Source of the DNA: Spirochaetes bacterium ADurb.Bin110
GTDB lineage: Bacteria > Spirochaetota > Spirochaetia > Treponematales > Rectinemataceae
DNA length: 26,343 bases
NCBI GenBank assembly: GCA_002070755.1
Contig: MWDY01000284.1
Span: 1 to 26,343 of the forward strand
Reading direction: 5' to 3'
The translations under genes and the position numbers were made by a program. Of the stretch, positions 1 to 6,937 are shown one piece after another. Position 1 is the stretch's first letter; each line of letters starts with the position of its first letter. The notes under the pieces are model-generated. The model worked only from the letters and a program-made list of their open reading frames with translations, made no database searches and had not been told where the DNA came from.

Positions 1-431
1 TGGCTATCCACCATTGTGTCCTGATCTACAAAGGCTCCTACATTGATATACGAAGGCGGCATTATCACCACTCCGCGAGCGATAAATGCGCCGCACCGCA
101 CCGAAGTTCCTCCAGGTACAATCCGCACGCCATCCGAAAGAGTAAAATGCCGAGGCGAAAAAGCCGGTCTATCAAAAAAACCATCGGCTGGCCAAGACCA
201 TTCAACCATGCCGCTTGCTCGAAAGCCGGAGAGGATGGCTTCTTTAACCCAGGCATTTACTTTCCAAGAGCCATCCGAAAGTCTGTCCACGACTCTTATG
301 CTGCCATTTTCCAATAATTCAAGAAATAGAACCCACTGTTCCTTATCAAAGTGACATTGCTCAGAAAAAATCGCTTGGAGAGTCTGGGCAATCTTATCCA
401 CTTGTGCACCAGAAGTTATATCATCGCCCAT
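1..431 (-). CDS. dapD: 2,3,4,5-tetrahydropyridine-2,6-dicarboxylate N-succinyltransferase, 5' part
   Basis: The visible N-terminal ~143 residues match DapD, which transfers succinyl from succinyl-CoA to tetrahydrodipicolinate in the succinylase branch of lysine/meso-DAP synthesis (cytosolic trimer). Seen: an N-terminal helical domain with SIRVVDRLSDGSWKVN and WVKEAILSGFR, then VRIVPGGTSVRCGAFIARG and VIMPPSYINVGAFVD, the segment leading into the left-handed beta-helix. The rest lies beyond the window edge. I chose the ATG at 431 because AGGGG stands about 10 nt before it. An in-frame ATG further up, overlapping the end of dapA, would add 17 residues but has no good ribosome-binding site. It follows dapA by 31 nt and is the last visible gene of the lysine operon. 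A succinylase rather than acetylase (DapH) route is implied. Confidence 0.9.
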   Translation of the reverse strand, partial: MGDDITSGAQVDKIAQTLQAIFSEQCHFDKEQWVLFLELLENGSIRVVDRLSDGSWKVNAWVKEAILSGFRASGMVEWSWPADGFFDRPAFSPRHFTLSDGVRIVPGGTSVRCGAFIARGVVIMPPSYINVGAFVDQDTMVDS

Positions 432-462
432 GTTCGTAAAACCCCTATTGGTTTCAGCATCT

Positions 463-1464
463 TTATTCATCACATTTTCCATATCTATTATAACAGCCAA
501 GCGCCGCCAGCACGCTATCCATAAGCTCCTTTGTGGCCTTCGTAGCAGACACAAGCGGCAACCTGAGCCCATCCCCCGTTAGCCCGCAAATTTTAAGCGC
601 TGTCTTTAGAGGAATAGGATTCGACTCGACAAACAGCGCATCCATAAATGGCAAAAGCTCCCCATGCATAGCCATCGCGTCCTGGCGGCGCCCAGCTCGC
701 GCGGCATCTACGAGCGCCCTAAATCGTCTTGGCAGCACATTTGCAGCCACGCTGACAAGACCTTCCGCACCTACGGATATCGAGGCAAGCGCAAGTCCAT
801 CATCTCCAGACAGCACAGTCTTTCCCTCCGGCAGAGTGCGACAGATCTCGCCTATCTGTGTTAGATTGCCGGAGGACTCCTTGACCGCCGCAATATTTTC
901 GATCTCCCAGAGCTGCTTCAGCACAGAAGGTACTAGATTGAGCCCAGTCCGCCCAGGAACATTGTAGACAATCACAGGCTTACCGCCCGCTGCTGCCGCG
1001 ACTGCCCTATAATGAGCAACCAGACCAACCGGAGTTGGCTTATTGTAATAAGGAACGACTACAAGCACCGCATCTGCTCCTAGGTCTACTGCCTCCTCTG
1101 TCAAGCGAACAGCGGCCTTAGTCGAATTCGAGCCAGTGCCTACAACCACAGGAATGCCAAGCTTGCGCCCAACAGCTTTTCTAACAAGCTCTCGACGCTC
1201 CATAGACTCTACAGTAGCTCCCTCACCTGTCGAGCCCAGCACCACGACAAACTGCACTCCACCAGACTCGCGCACCCAAAAACGCTGAAAGCTCTCCCGA
1301 ACCGACTCATCTGCAAAGGCACTCTGCGCATATTCGCCTGCGGAAGCTTCGAAATCTCGTCCTACCAGAAAATCGAGTAATCGCTCAAATGCCTTATAAT
1401 CGATGTCGAGTGCATCGTCAAACGGCGTTGCAATGGCGACGCCTAAACCGTCGATAGTATCCAT
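463..1464 (-). CDS. dapA: 4-hydroxy-tetrahydrodipicolinate synthase with an extra N-terminal insertion
   Basis: DapA condenses pyruvate with aspartate semialdehyde, the first step committed to lysine/DAP; it is a cytosolic TIM-barrel lyase. Seen: GSTGE (77-81), PYYN (138-141), VYNVPGRTG with the proton-relay Tyr167, AVKESSGN with Schiff-base Lys195, and LSGDD. At 333 residues it is about 40 longer than usual (about 290). The excess is mostly one insertion at roughly residues 35-68, between helix 1 and the strand before GSTGE; it is rich in Ser, Glu, Phe and Arg. The C-terminus also carries a short tail. A GGAGG lies about 10 nt before the ATG. It sits 40 nt after dapB. The family is certain; the effect of the insertion is unknown. 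Confidence 0.95.
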   Translation of the reverse strand: MDTIDGLGVAIATPFDDALDIDYKAFERLLDFLVGRDFEASAGEYAQSAFADESVRESFQRFWVRESGGVQFVVVLGSTGEGATVESMERRELVRKAVGRKLGIPVVVGTGSNSTKAAVRLTEEAVDLGADAVLVVVPYYNKPTPVGLVAHYRAVAAAAGGKPVIVYNVPGRTGLNLVPSVLKQLWEIENIAAVKESSGNLTQIGEICRTLPEGKTVLSGDDGLALASISVGAEGLVSVAANVLPRRFRALVDAARAGRRQDAMAMHGELLPFMDALFVESNPIPLKTALKICGLTGDGLRLPLVSATKATKELMDSVLAALGCYNRYGKCDE

Positions 1465-1504
1465 AATGTTCTTGCCTCCTTCAGTTTTTCTTTATCTCCT
1501 AAAC

Positions 1505-2227
1505 CTAACTAAAAAGATCATTCAGTACATCTTCCATACCAAAAAGGCCCTTGCGCCCTAGAATCCACTGAGCAGCTTTGAGGGCTCCTGCTGCAAAGAC
1601 CCGCCTATCTCTAGCGCGATGAATCATCGATAACTGTTCATGTGGAGCATCGAATAATATTTCGTGTACACCTGTCTCAGTCCCCGCTCTCAGCGAAGCT
1701 ATGGGAATCTTATCCGCAATCCAATTCTCTGCCCCAGATGCGTTCCATCCTGTATATCGTGTTGAACTGGAAATGATCGCTCGAGCCAGAGCTTTAGCCG
1801 TCCCGCTTGGCGCGTCTTTTTTGGCTGAATGGTGGTGCTCGAAAATCGCTATTTCGCCATCCGAATACCAATCTGCAAAACGAGCAAGCTGAGAAGCAAT
1901 TCTCAGCATAAAGGCAACTGCAAAGGAAAAATTAGGGCTTACAAGCACCCCAGTTTTTTCTCCAACGCGTGCCGCCAAATCTGGAATGTCCCATCCTGTA
2001 GTTGCAATTACAAAAGGTATTCCTTTCTGAATAGCCCAGTCGATATGCGACTCAACTGCATCGGCGGAGCTGGCATCTATGGCTACATCTATGTAGCTAT
2101 CGGGGATTGTCTCGCCTTTGTCGACCATCCATGCCACAGAAAATCCAATTGCATTATTTGCCTGCACTTCTTCGACAATCGCATGAGCTAGCTTTCCTGC
2201 TCCGAAAATACCAATATTCATTGTCAT
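1505..2227 (-). CDS. dapB: 4-hydroxy-tetrahydrodipicolinate reductase, short form
   Basis: DapB reduces the DapA product with NAD(P)H to tetrahydrodipicolinate. Seen: an N-terminal Rossmann loop GIFGAGKLAH (6-15), ATTGWD (75-80), SPNFS (97-101), the substrate/catalytic motif EHHHSAKKDAPSGT (130-143, with the His pair and Lys137), and SLRAGTETGVHE (178-189). At 240 residues it is shorter than the E. coli enzyme (273), as in the compact DapB group. Its ATG overlaps the lysC stop in an ATGA, with GGAGG 6 nt upstream inside the lysC end, so the two are translationally coupled. A second in-frame ATG 6 nt later is a poorer match to that site. Confidence 0.95.
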   Translation of the reverse strand: MTMNIGIFGAGKLAHAIVEEVQANNAIGFSVAWMVDKGETIPDSYIDVAIDASSADAVESHIDWAIQKGIPFVIATTGWDIPDLAARVGEKTGVLVSPNFSFAVAFMLRIASQLARFADWYSDGEIAIFEHHHSAKKDAPSGTAKALARAIISSSTRYTGWNASGAENWIADKIPIASLRAGTETGVHEILFDAPHEQLSMIHRARDRRVFAAGALKAAQWILGRKGLFGMEDVLNDLFS

Positions 2228-3567
2228 CTAGAACCTCCTTCAAAAAATGCAGCATGAAGGCTGCGAATCGCCCTCTCAGCATCAGCCTCTTGCACAATGA
2301 GGCTCAAGTTTATCCCATTCGCACCCATGCTTATTAGATCGATAGGGATGCCGTCCATTGCGACAAAAGTAGTCCGAAGCACCTCAGGCGTTTTGCGCAG
2401 AAGATCTCCAACAATAGCGATCACTGCCCGATTATCAGCCACAGAGACTTGGCCTAATTCTTCGAGATTCTTTAAGAGGTCTTGGAAAATCAAATGCTTA
2501 TCCAGCGATACCGATACACATATCTCTGAAGTCGAAACAAGATCTACGGACACGCCGAGCCTCCCGAAGATGTCGAAAAGCTTAGCTAGAAATCCTGCCT
2601 GATCCGTCATAGATTCTTGAATAATCGAAATGATCACTACCTGTTGTCGCATTGCAATAGCTACACAAGGCCGACCACTCGACTCTCCAGGACTAATGGT
2701 AGAAAACTTTCCGTAAGGCGCAAAGGTGCTCCTGATCGTGACAGGTATGCCTGCTTCGAGAGCTGGCCTTACAGTGGCGGGGTGCAAAACTTTTGCTCCA
2801 TAAGAAGCAAGCTCCACGGCCTCCTCATAGCTCAGGATTTCGACAGTTCTGGCAGAAGGCGCTATGCGAGGATCGGCAGTCATGATTCCTTCGACATCCG
2901 TCCAGATCTCGATTTCATCGGCCTGAAGTGCAAGAGCTAAAAGCCCTGCTGAATAATCGCTGCCACCTCTCCCCAGCGTTGTGGTATCATCAGCATCATC
3001 AGAACCTATATATCCTTGTGTAACAAGGATATCGCTGGATTCGAGAAGAGGCTTTAGATAAAGGGCAGCGTTCTCTTTTATTACCGGTAGCTTGGGATGA
3101 GCATTTCCAAAATGATTATCTGTGCGAATAACTTTTCTAGCATCAAGAAGAGGACATTTTATGTATTCTGAAACAAGCAAAGAAGATAAGCGTTCACCTG
3201 CTGCGGCTATCTCATCCATAACTCGTGGGCTGAACTCGCCTAGGAGATCGATTCCATGAATTCTCCGCTGAAGGTTTTCGATGATTTCCCTGATCTTCCC
3301 AATAATATCGGGAGTTGCGATATCTAGCTCATGGCTAGCTTCAAGATGTGATTTCTCGATTTTGCCTAGAAGCCGAATTGCCCTATCTAGATCATGAGAC
3401 CGAGCTGCTTCTGCCATCTCGAAGAGCGTGTTGGTAATCCCAGCCATAGCCGAGACAAGCACAACACACCTAGAGCCATCTCGTGAGCGCACAATACTGG
3501 CTACTTCCCTGATATGGGCGGCGCTTCCCACCGATGTACCGCCAAATTTCATCACAAGGGTCCTCAT
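2224..3567 (-). CDS. lysC: Aspartate kinase, monofunctional, two ACT domains
   Basis: Aspartokinase phosphorylates aspartate at the entry of the aspartate family of amino acids. Seen: KFGGTSVG (7-14), GERLSS (124-129), TLGRGGSDYSA (197-207) and WTDVEGIMTADPR (222-234) of the kinase domain. The C-terminal ~150 residues hold two ACT-type regulatory segments, one around VVIISIIQESMTDQAGF and one beginning VAIVGDLLRKTPEVL. No homoserine dehydrogenase domain is fused. The length of 447 is like E. coli LysC (449), a lysine-inhibited long type, so allosteric feedback by lysine on top of the riboswitch is likely (inference). It overlaps asd by ATGA at its start and dapB by ATGA at its end. Confidence 0.95.
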   Translation of the reverse strand: MRTLVMKFGGTSVGSAAHIREVASIVRSRDGSRCVVLVSAMAGITNTLFEMAEAARSHDLDRAIRLLGKIEKSHLEASHELDIATPDIIGKIREIIENLQRRIHGIDLLGEFSPRVMDEIAAAGERLSSLLVSEYIKCPLLDARKVIRTDNHFGNAHPKLPVIKENAALYLKPLLESSDILVTQGYIGSDDADDTTTLGRGGSDYSAGLLALALQADEIEIWTDVEGIMTADPRIAPSARTVEILSYEEAVELASYGAKVLHPATVRPALEAGIPVTIRSTFAPYGKFSTISPGESSGRPCVAIAMRQQVVIISIIQESMTDQAGFLAKLFDIFGRLGVSVDLVSTSEICVSVSLDKHLIFQDLLKNLEELGQVSVADNRAVIAIVGDLLRKTPEVLRTTFVAMDGIPIDLISMGANGINLSLIVQEADAERAIRSLHAAFFEGGSR

Positions 3568-4676
3568 CTGTCGACCTCTTTCAACATCCCCATAGACAGT
3601 GCCATCTCGGCATTGAGAATCGAAGCGCCTGCCGCTCCTCTCTCGGTATTATGACCTAGCGAGATGAATTTAAAGTCTAAAATAGGACAAGGACGCAATC
3701 TCCCCAGACTAATGCACATGCCATCCTCTTCCTCGGCATCTAGACGAGGCTGAGGCCTGTCATCGGCTTCTATAAGCCGTAAGAACTGTTTAGGGGCACT
3801 TGGCAGATCATAGGCCAGAGTCTTTGGCTTGTAGTTTTGGAAAGCTTCTACGACTCTTTCTAGGCTCGTCTTTGATTTCAATTTTGCGGAGATAGATAGA
3901 GTGTGGCCATCGATCACTGGTACACGAGTACAGGTCGCCGAAACCGTAAAGGAGGCGGGCACAATAGAAATCACATTTTTCTCTTTGACTAAGCGTCCCA
4001 ATATCTTATTGGACTCCGATTCTACCTTAGATTCCTCATTTCGTATGAAAGGAATAACATTCCCTTCGATATCGAGCGCAGATACACCCGGATAACCAGC
4101 CCCACTGATTGCCTGCATGCTTGTAACCATAACCGCATCAAGGCCGAATTGTTCTTCGAGAATTGCCAAAGGCACTGCGAGCATTATGGTTGTGCAGTTC
4201 GGATTAGTAACGATAGTGCCATGCCATCCTCGCTTAGCCTTCTGCATTTCGATCAATTCAAGGTGTTCGGGATTTAGCTCTGGAATAAGGAGAGGAATGT
4301 CTTCGTCCATCCTGAAGGCACTTGCATTCGAAAACACATAGGCACCAGCCTCTGCAAACAATGGCTCGATCTCGTGTGCGGGACCTGCATCGAGGGCTGA
4401 AAAAACAATGGGAGAAAAGGCAAGCTCTGGAGAACATGGAACGACAATTGCATCTGCATGCCCTGCGTATGAAAGCCCCGAAAGACGCCATCGACAGGCT
4501 TCTGCATATTTCTTGCCTGCCGATCGATCGCTTGCAGCCAAAAACTTTGGATAGAACCATGGATGGTTGGCAATTCTGCGGAGAAATCGCTGCCCTACCA
4601 CTCCTGTTGCACCAAGTATTGTGACTGGAATCTTTTTTGAAGGAGAAAATTGCAATTGGGATTGATTATTGTTCAT
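3564..4676 (-). CDS. asd: Aspartate-semialdehyde dehydrogenase, archaeal/fungal type
   Basis: Asd reduces aspartyl phosphate to aspartate semialdehyde with NADPH. Seen: nucleotide-binding GATGVVGQ (22-29), SNASAFRMD, the catalytic cysteine in TNPNCTT (Cys161), MQAISGAGYPG with Gln188, RVPVIDGH with catalytic His258, DRPQPRLD, and a late GAAG. TNPNCTT, SNASxFRMD and DRPQPR mark the archaeal/fungal subfamily rather than the E. coli one. It is the first gene of the operon, and its GGAGG, 4 nt before the ATG, lies in a hairpin downstream of the lysine riboswitch. The start is set by that site. The first ~15 residues (NNNQSQLQFSPSKK) are a polar extension before the Rossmann strand. Confidence 0.95.
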   Translation of the reverse strand: MNNNQSQLQFSPSKKIPVTILGATGVVGQRFLRRIANHPWFYPKFLAASDRSAGKKYAEACRWRLSGLSYAGHADAIVVPCSPELAFSPIVFSALDAGPAHEIEPLFAEAGAYVFSNASAFRMDEDIPLLIPELNPEHLELIEMQKAKRGWHGTIVTNPNCTTIMLAVPLAILEEQFGLDAVMVTSMQAISGAGYPGVSALDIEGNVIPFIRNEESKVESESNKILGRLVKEKNVISIVPASFTVSATCTRVPVIDGHTLSISAKLKSKTSLERVVEAFQNYKPKTLAYDLPSAPKQFLRLIEADDRPQPRLDAEEEDGMCISLGRLRPCPILDFKFISLGHNTERGAAGASILNAEMALSMGMLKEVDR

Positions 4677-4679
4677 GGT

Positions 4680-4703
4680 ACCTCCATACCTTCCGGTGGA
4701 GGT
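4680..4703 (-). promoter_or_regulatory. Hairpin sequestering the asd ribosome-binding site (riboswitch expression platform)
   Basis: On the minus strand ACCTCC-ACC-GGAA-GGT-AT-GGAGGT forms a 6+3 bp stem with a GGAA tetraloop and a two-base bulge. The 3' arm is the GGAGG that lies 4 nt before the asd ATG. This is the classic layout of a translational OFF switch. No hairpin followed by a U-run lies between aptamer and gene, so control by translation rather than termination is inferred. Confidence 0.75.
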
Positions 4704-4783
4704 CAGCCTGCGCCCTTCATAGAAATCTTATTCCTGAAAGAAGCTCTAAGGCTGCTTGTAAGCTTAGCAACCATGCCTGGGCT

Positions 4784-4800
4784 CCTTTCATTAAGAAAGG
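4784..4800 (-). promoter_or_regulatory. Small hairpin between aptamer and expression platform
   Basis: A perfect 6-bp stem (CCTTTC / GAAAGG) with the loop TTAAT, immediately 3' of the lysine aptamer. No U-tract follows, so it is not an intrinsic terminator. It may be part of the switching region or a spacer. Confidence 0.4.
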
Positions 4801-4803
4801 CAA

Positions 4804-4990
4804 ACGTCAGGCGCTCCGCGGAACGATTGATTTCCGCGACAGCCGTCGGGTATTAGCCCGGACGTCCAAGAACAGCCCTGAGAGAAAGGCCCTGTCCCTT
4901 CGGCGATCCTCCCCTTTCTGGCGCGTTCACAGGCTCTCTCGGCCTCCCGTCCGTACTCATGGGGATCGCTCCTCCATCGGTGAAGTGACC
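4804..4990 (-). promoter_or_regulatory. Lysine riboswitch (L-box) aptamer
   Basis: Read on the minus strand, this leader has the L-box pieces in order: AGGAGCGATCC with ATGAGTA shortly after; GGATCGCCGAAG, whose GGATCGC pairs with GCGATCC to close P2; a P3 built from ACAG..CTGT arms; the P4 hairpin CGGG-CTAATA-CCCG; GGCTGTC; a P5 hairpin GCGGAA..TTCCGC; then GGAG. The order GGCTGTC-P5-GGAG is the same as in the Bacillus subtilis lysC leader as I remember it. P1 is the weakest part; I see only GTCA near 4986-4989 with TGAC near 4805-4808. It stands directly upstream of the asd-lysC-dapB-dapA-dapD operon. Bound lysine should lower operon expression. Confidence 0.9.
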
Positions 4991-4992
4991 CT

Positions 4993-4998
4993 ATCATA
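4993..4998 (-). promoter_or_regulatory. Candidate -10 box of the lysine operon
   Basis: TATGAT on the minus strand (5 of 6 to TATAAT) would start transcription near 4986, exactly at the 5' edge of the riboswitch. I see no good -35 at 16-18 nt; TTGCCC lies 21 nt upstream. The remaining stretch up to 5119 contains an imperfect GTGT..ACAC dyad (5001-5015) and nothing else that I recognise. Confidence 0.4.
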
Positions 4999-5119
4999 GA
5001 GTGTTAGGTTCACACAAGGGGGCAAATCATGCTTATTAAGAGAAAGCCAAAGCTTTGCTTCACCAGCTATCTTGCACTAAAGAGTCAAACTCGTTATTCC
5101 TATCTGCAAACGAGCATTT

Positions 5120-6649
5120 ATGATACCATCATGCTATTCTTCTTTTTCTGAGATAGAAGTTGCTGCCTCAGATGCGCTTGTGGCGCTATCAAGGATGCTA
5201 TTCAGGATTGGAGAGCCAGAGGAAGTATTGGGCTGTTTTCTCAATTCCGTTCTTCCTCTATTCGAAGCACGGGCTTATGTGGCCTGCTCTCGAGCGGGTT
5301 CTGGCGATGTTCTGCGATATCTCGATGTAGGTCCCAATGAAGATTCCTGGTCCGATGGAATTGTCAAGATTGGCAAAGAAGTTTGCCTTGGTTCTATACC
5401 CTGTGGACTTGCTCTCGAAGCCGATGAATTCGTCCAGAAGAGATGGAAAAACGCGATTATCCTCGAAGTCCCTGTCAAGCAGAGAGAAGTAACCTCCTTT
5501 GTGCTCAGTCTCTTGCTTTCTCCGGATTGCAGCTCTGAGCTCATTTCGCTTGCAAGTACTACAATCCAGAATGCAGCAAAGATAATCGAAGAATTTCTCG
5601 GAATGCGACTCAAGCTCGCCGAAAAAATCGATAGGGACAATGGCCAGCTCATTGGTGTTGCCGAATCCAGTCTGAGCGAAGCGCCTGTATCCTGGTGCGG
5701 CATAGTGGGTAACTCAGGTGTAATGCGAGAGATGTTCTCGATGATCGATCAGGTCGCGGACACTGAAGCAACGGTTCTTCTTCTTGGAGAGAGCGGCACT
5801 GGCAAGGAATTGGTCGCAAAGGCTATTCATCAGAAAAGCTCTCGCGCTTCAAAGCCTTTCGTGGCAATAAATTGCGCTGCTCTTCCAGAATCCATAATCG
5901 AAAGCGAGCTTTTCGGACATGAAAAAGGCTCATATACTGGTGCATTCGAGCAACGGAAGGGTCGATTTGAACAGGCAAACGAGGGAACGCTTTTTTTAGA
6001 TGAAATTGGCGAACTATCGCCCGCCCTGCAAATAAAGCTTTTGCGCTTTCTTCAGGATCATCGCTTCGAGCGCGTGGGTGGAAATGCAAACATCGAAGCC
6101 GATGTGCGCGTCATTGCGGCTACCAATAGCAATCTCCAAGAAGCAGTGAATCAGGGCAGGTTCAGGGCAGACCTTTATTACAGACTCAATGTGTTCCCCA
6201 TCAATGTTCCTCCTTTGCGCGAGAGGGGTGCCGACATACTCCTTCTTGCCGATCACTTTGTGAACCAGTTCAACATACAGAATAATAAGAAGATCCACCG
6301 GATTTCGACGCCAGCATTGGATCTTCTCATGATCTACCATTGGCCTGGCAACGTCCGAGAATTAGAAAACTGCATTCTGCGCGCAGCGATCCTTTCGACA
6401 GATAGCGTAATTCACGCTTATCATCTGCCACCCAGTCTTCAGTCTGCGGCTTCGACAGGCACAGAGCCCAAAACAGGACTCGATGCCGAGATCTTTCGCC
6501 TTGAAAAAGAACTCATAATTGAAGCTCTCAAACTGGAGAATGGCAATGTCGCCGCTGCAGCAAGGCGGCTCGTGGTCACCGAGCGCAGGATACGATATGC
6601 AATCCAGCGCTATAGAATCGATCCTCGCCGATTCAAAACAAAATTATAG
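5120..6649 (+). CDS. Sigma-54-dependent transcriptional activator, NifA-like (GAF-AAA+-Fis HTH)
   Basis: A bacterial enhancer-binding protein that remodels sigma-54 RNA polymerase by ATP hydrolysis. Residues 15-165 look like a GAF-type sensor. The AAA+ domain (about 193-430) has Walker A GESGTGKE (223-230), the sigma-54 contact loop ELFGHEKGSYTGA (263-275), Walker B LFLDEIGE (291-298), and FRADLYYRLNVFPI. The C-terminus (about 475-505) is a Fis-type HTH, NVAAAARRLVVTERRIRYAI, followed by YRIDPRRF. GAFTGA is replaced by GSYTGA, with the essential Thr kept. There is no response-regulator receiver domain, so it resembles NifA rather than NtrC. No clear ribosome-binding site precedes the ATG. Next downstream are a sigma-54 promoter and glnN, its likely target. 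The exact signal is unknown. Confidence 0.9.
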   Translation: MIPSCYSSFSEIEVAASDALVALSRMLFRIGEPEEVLGCFLNSVLPLFEARAYVACSRAGSGDVLRYLDVGPNEDSWSDGIVKIGKEVCLGSIPCGLALEADEFVQKRWKNAIILEVPVKQREVTSFVLSLLLSPDCSSELISLASTTIQNAAKIIEEFLGMRLKLAEKIDRDNGQLIGVAESSLSEAPVSWCGIVGNSGVMREMFSMIDQVADTEATVLLLGESGTGKELVAKAIHQKSSRASKPFVAINCAALPESIIESELFGHEKGSYTGAFEQRKGRFEQANEGTLFLDEIGELSPALQIKLLRFLQDHRFERVGGNANIEADVRVIAATNSNLQEAVNQGRFRADLYYRLNVFPINVPPLRERGADILLLADHFVNQFNIQNNKKIHRISTPALDLLMIYHWPGNVRELENCILRAAILSTDSVIHAYHLPPSLQSAASTGTEPKTGLDAEIFRLEKELIIEALKLENGNVAAAARRLVVTERRIRYAIQRYRIDPRRFKTKL

Positions 6650-6731
6650 ATTCTTCTTTAATCTTGTTGAGTCTTGCAATGTCGATTCAAGACAAAATTG
6701 TAAGCTTTTTCCGAATCTTACAATTTTGTAA
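6637..6731. repeat. Operator-like repeats, including a 13-bp perfect inverted repeat
   Basis: Three related motifs occur: AAACAAAATTATAG (6637-6650, over the regulator's stop codon), AGACAAAATTGTAA (6690-6703) and TTACAATTTTGTAA (6718-6731, itself a palindrome with 2-bp centre). The second and third form a perfect 13-bp inverted repeat, 6692-6704 with 6717-6729, around a 12-nt loop. The first two share GATTCAA at a 54-nt period. This could be an enhancer or operator cluster 150-250 bp upstream of the glnN promoter. As RNA it could also be a weak A/U-rich hairpin ending the regulator transcript, but no U-tract follows. Confidence 0.55.
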
Positions 6732-6777
6732 TTGTGCCTTCATAAATGAGCGCATTTTGGAATACTTAGGAGCTAAT

Positions 6778-6793
6778 TGTACTATTTCGCACA
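6778..6793 (+). promoter_or_regulatory. Candidate NifA-type upstream activator site (TGT-N10-ACA)
   Basis: TGT-ACTATTTCGC-ACA fits the NifA consensus TGT-N10-ACA exactly. It lies 88 bp upstream of the -24 GG of the glnN promoter, within the usual 80-150 bp. An overlapping GTACT..AGTAC dyad (6779-6799) centres near the same place. The gene just upstream encodes a NifA-like activator, which makes the match more credible than chance. Confidence 0.55.
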
Positions 6794-6878
6794 GAGTACC
6801 CTTTTATACCTCATATAGATATATGAAAGCGAATTTTGCATACCTAAAATCATTCCTATAATGCGAATGGACCTAATT

Positions 6879-6895
6879 TAGGCACGCTTTTTGCT
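6879..6895 (+). promoter_or_regulatory. Sigma-54 (-24/-12) promoter of glnN
   Basis: TAGGCACG-CTTT-TTGCT matches the consensus TGGCACG-N4-TTGCW at all but one position, with GG at 6881-6882 and GC at 6893-6894, exactly 10 nt apart. Transcription would start near 6906, leaving about 31 nt of leader before the glnN ATG chosen here. An enhancer-binding protein gene lies immediately upstream. Confidence 0.88.
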
Positions 6896-6937
6896 ACATT
6901 CTTTGAAACACTCTTTGCTTTCATGGAGAACTTTTTT

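Noticed and set aside
43..354. A 103-codon plus-strand frame at the left edge
   Set aside because: The opposite strand encodes the N-terminus of DapD with clear motifs.
4258..4624. Several overlapping frames of about 100 codons within asd
   Set aside because: All are alternative frames of the asd gene, whose catalytic Cys, Gln and His are in place.
6664..6861. A 65-codon plus-strand frame in the glnN upstream region
   Set aside because: It covers the inverted repeat and the activator site, has no ribosome-binding site, and its A/T-rich product resembles nothing.
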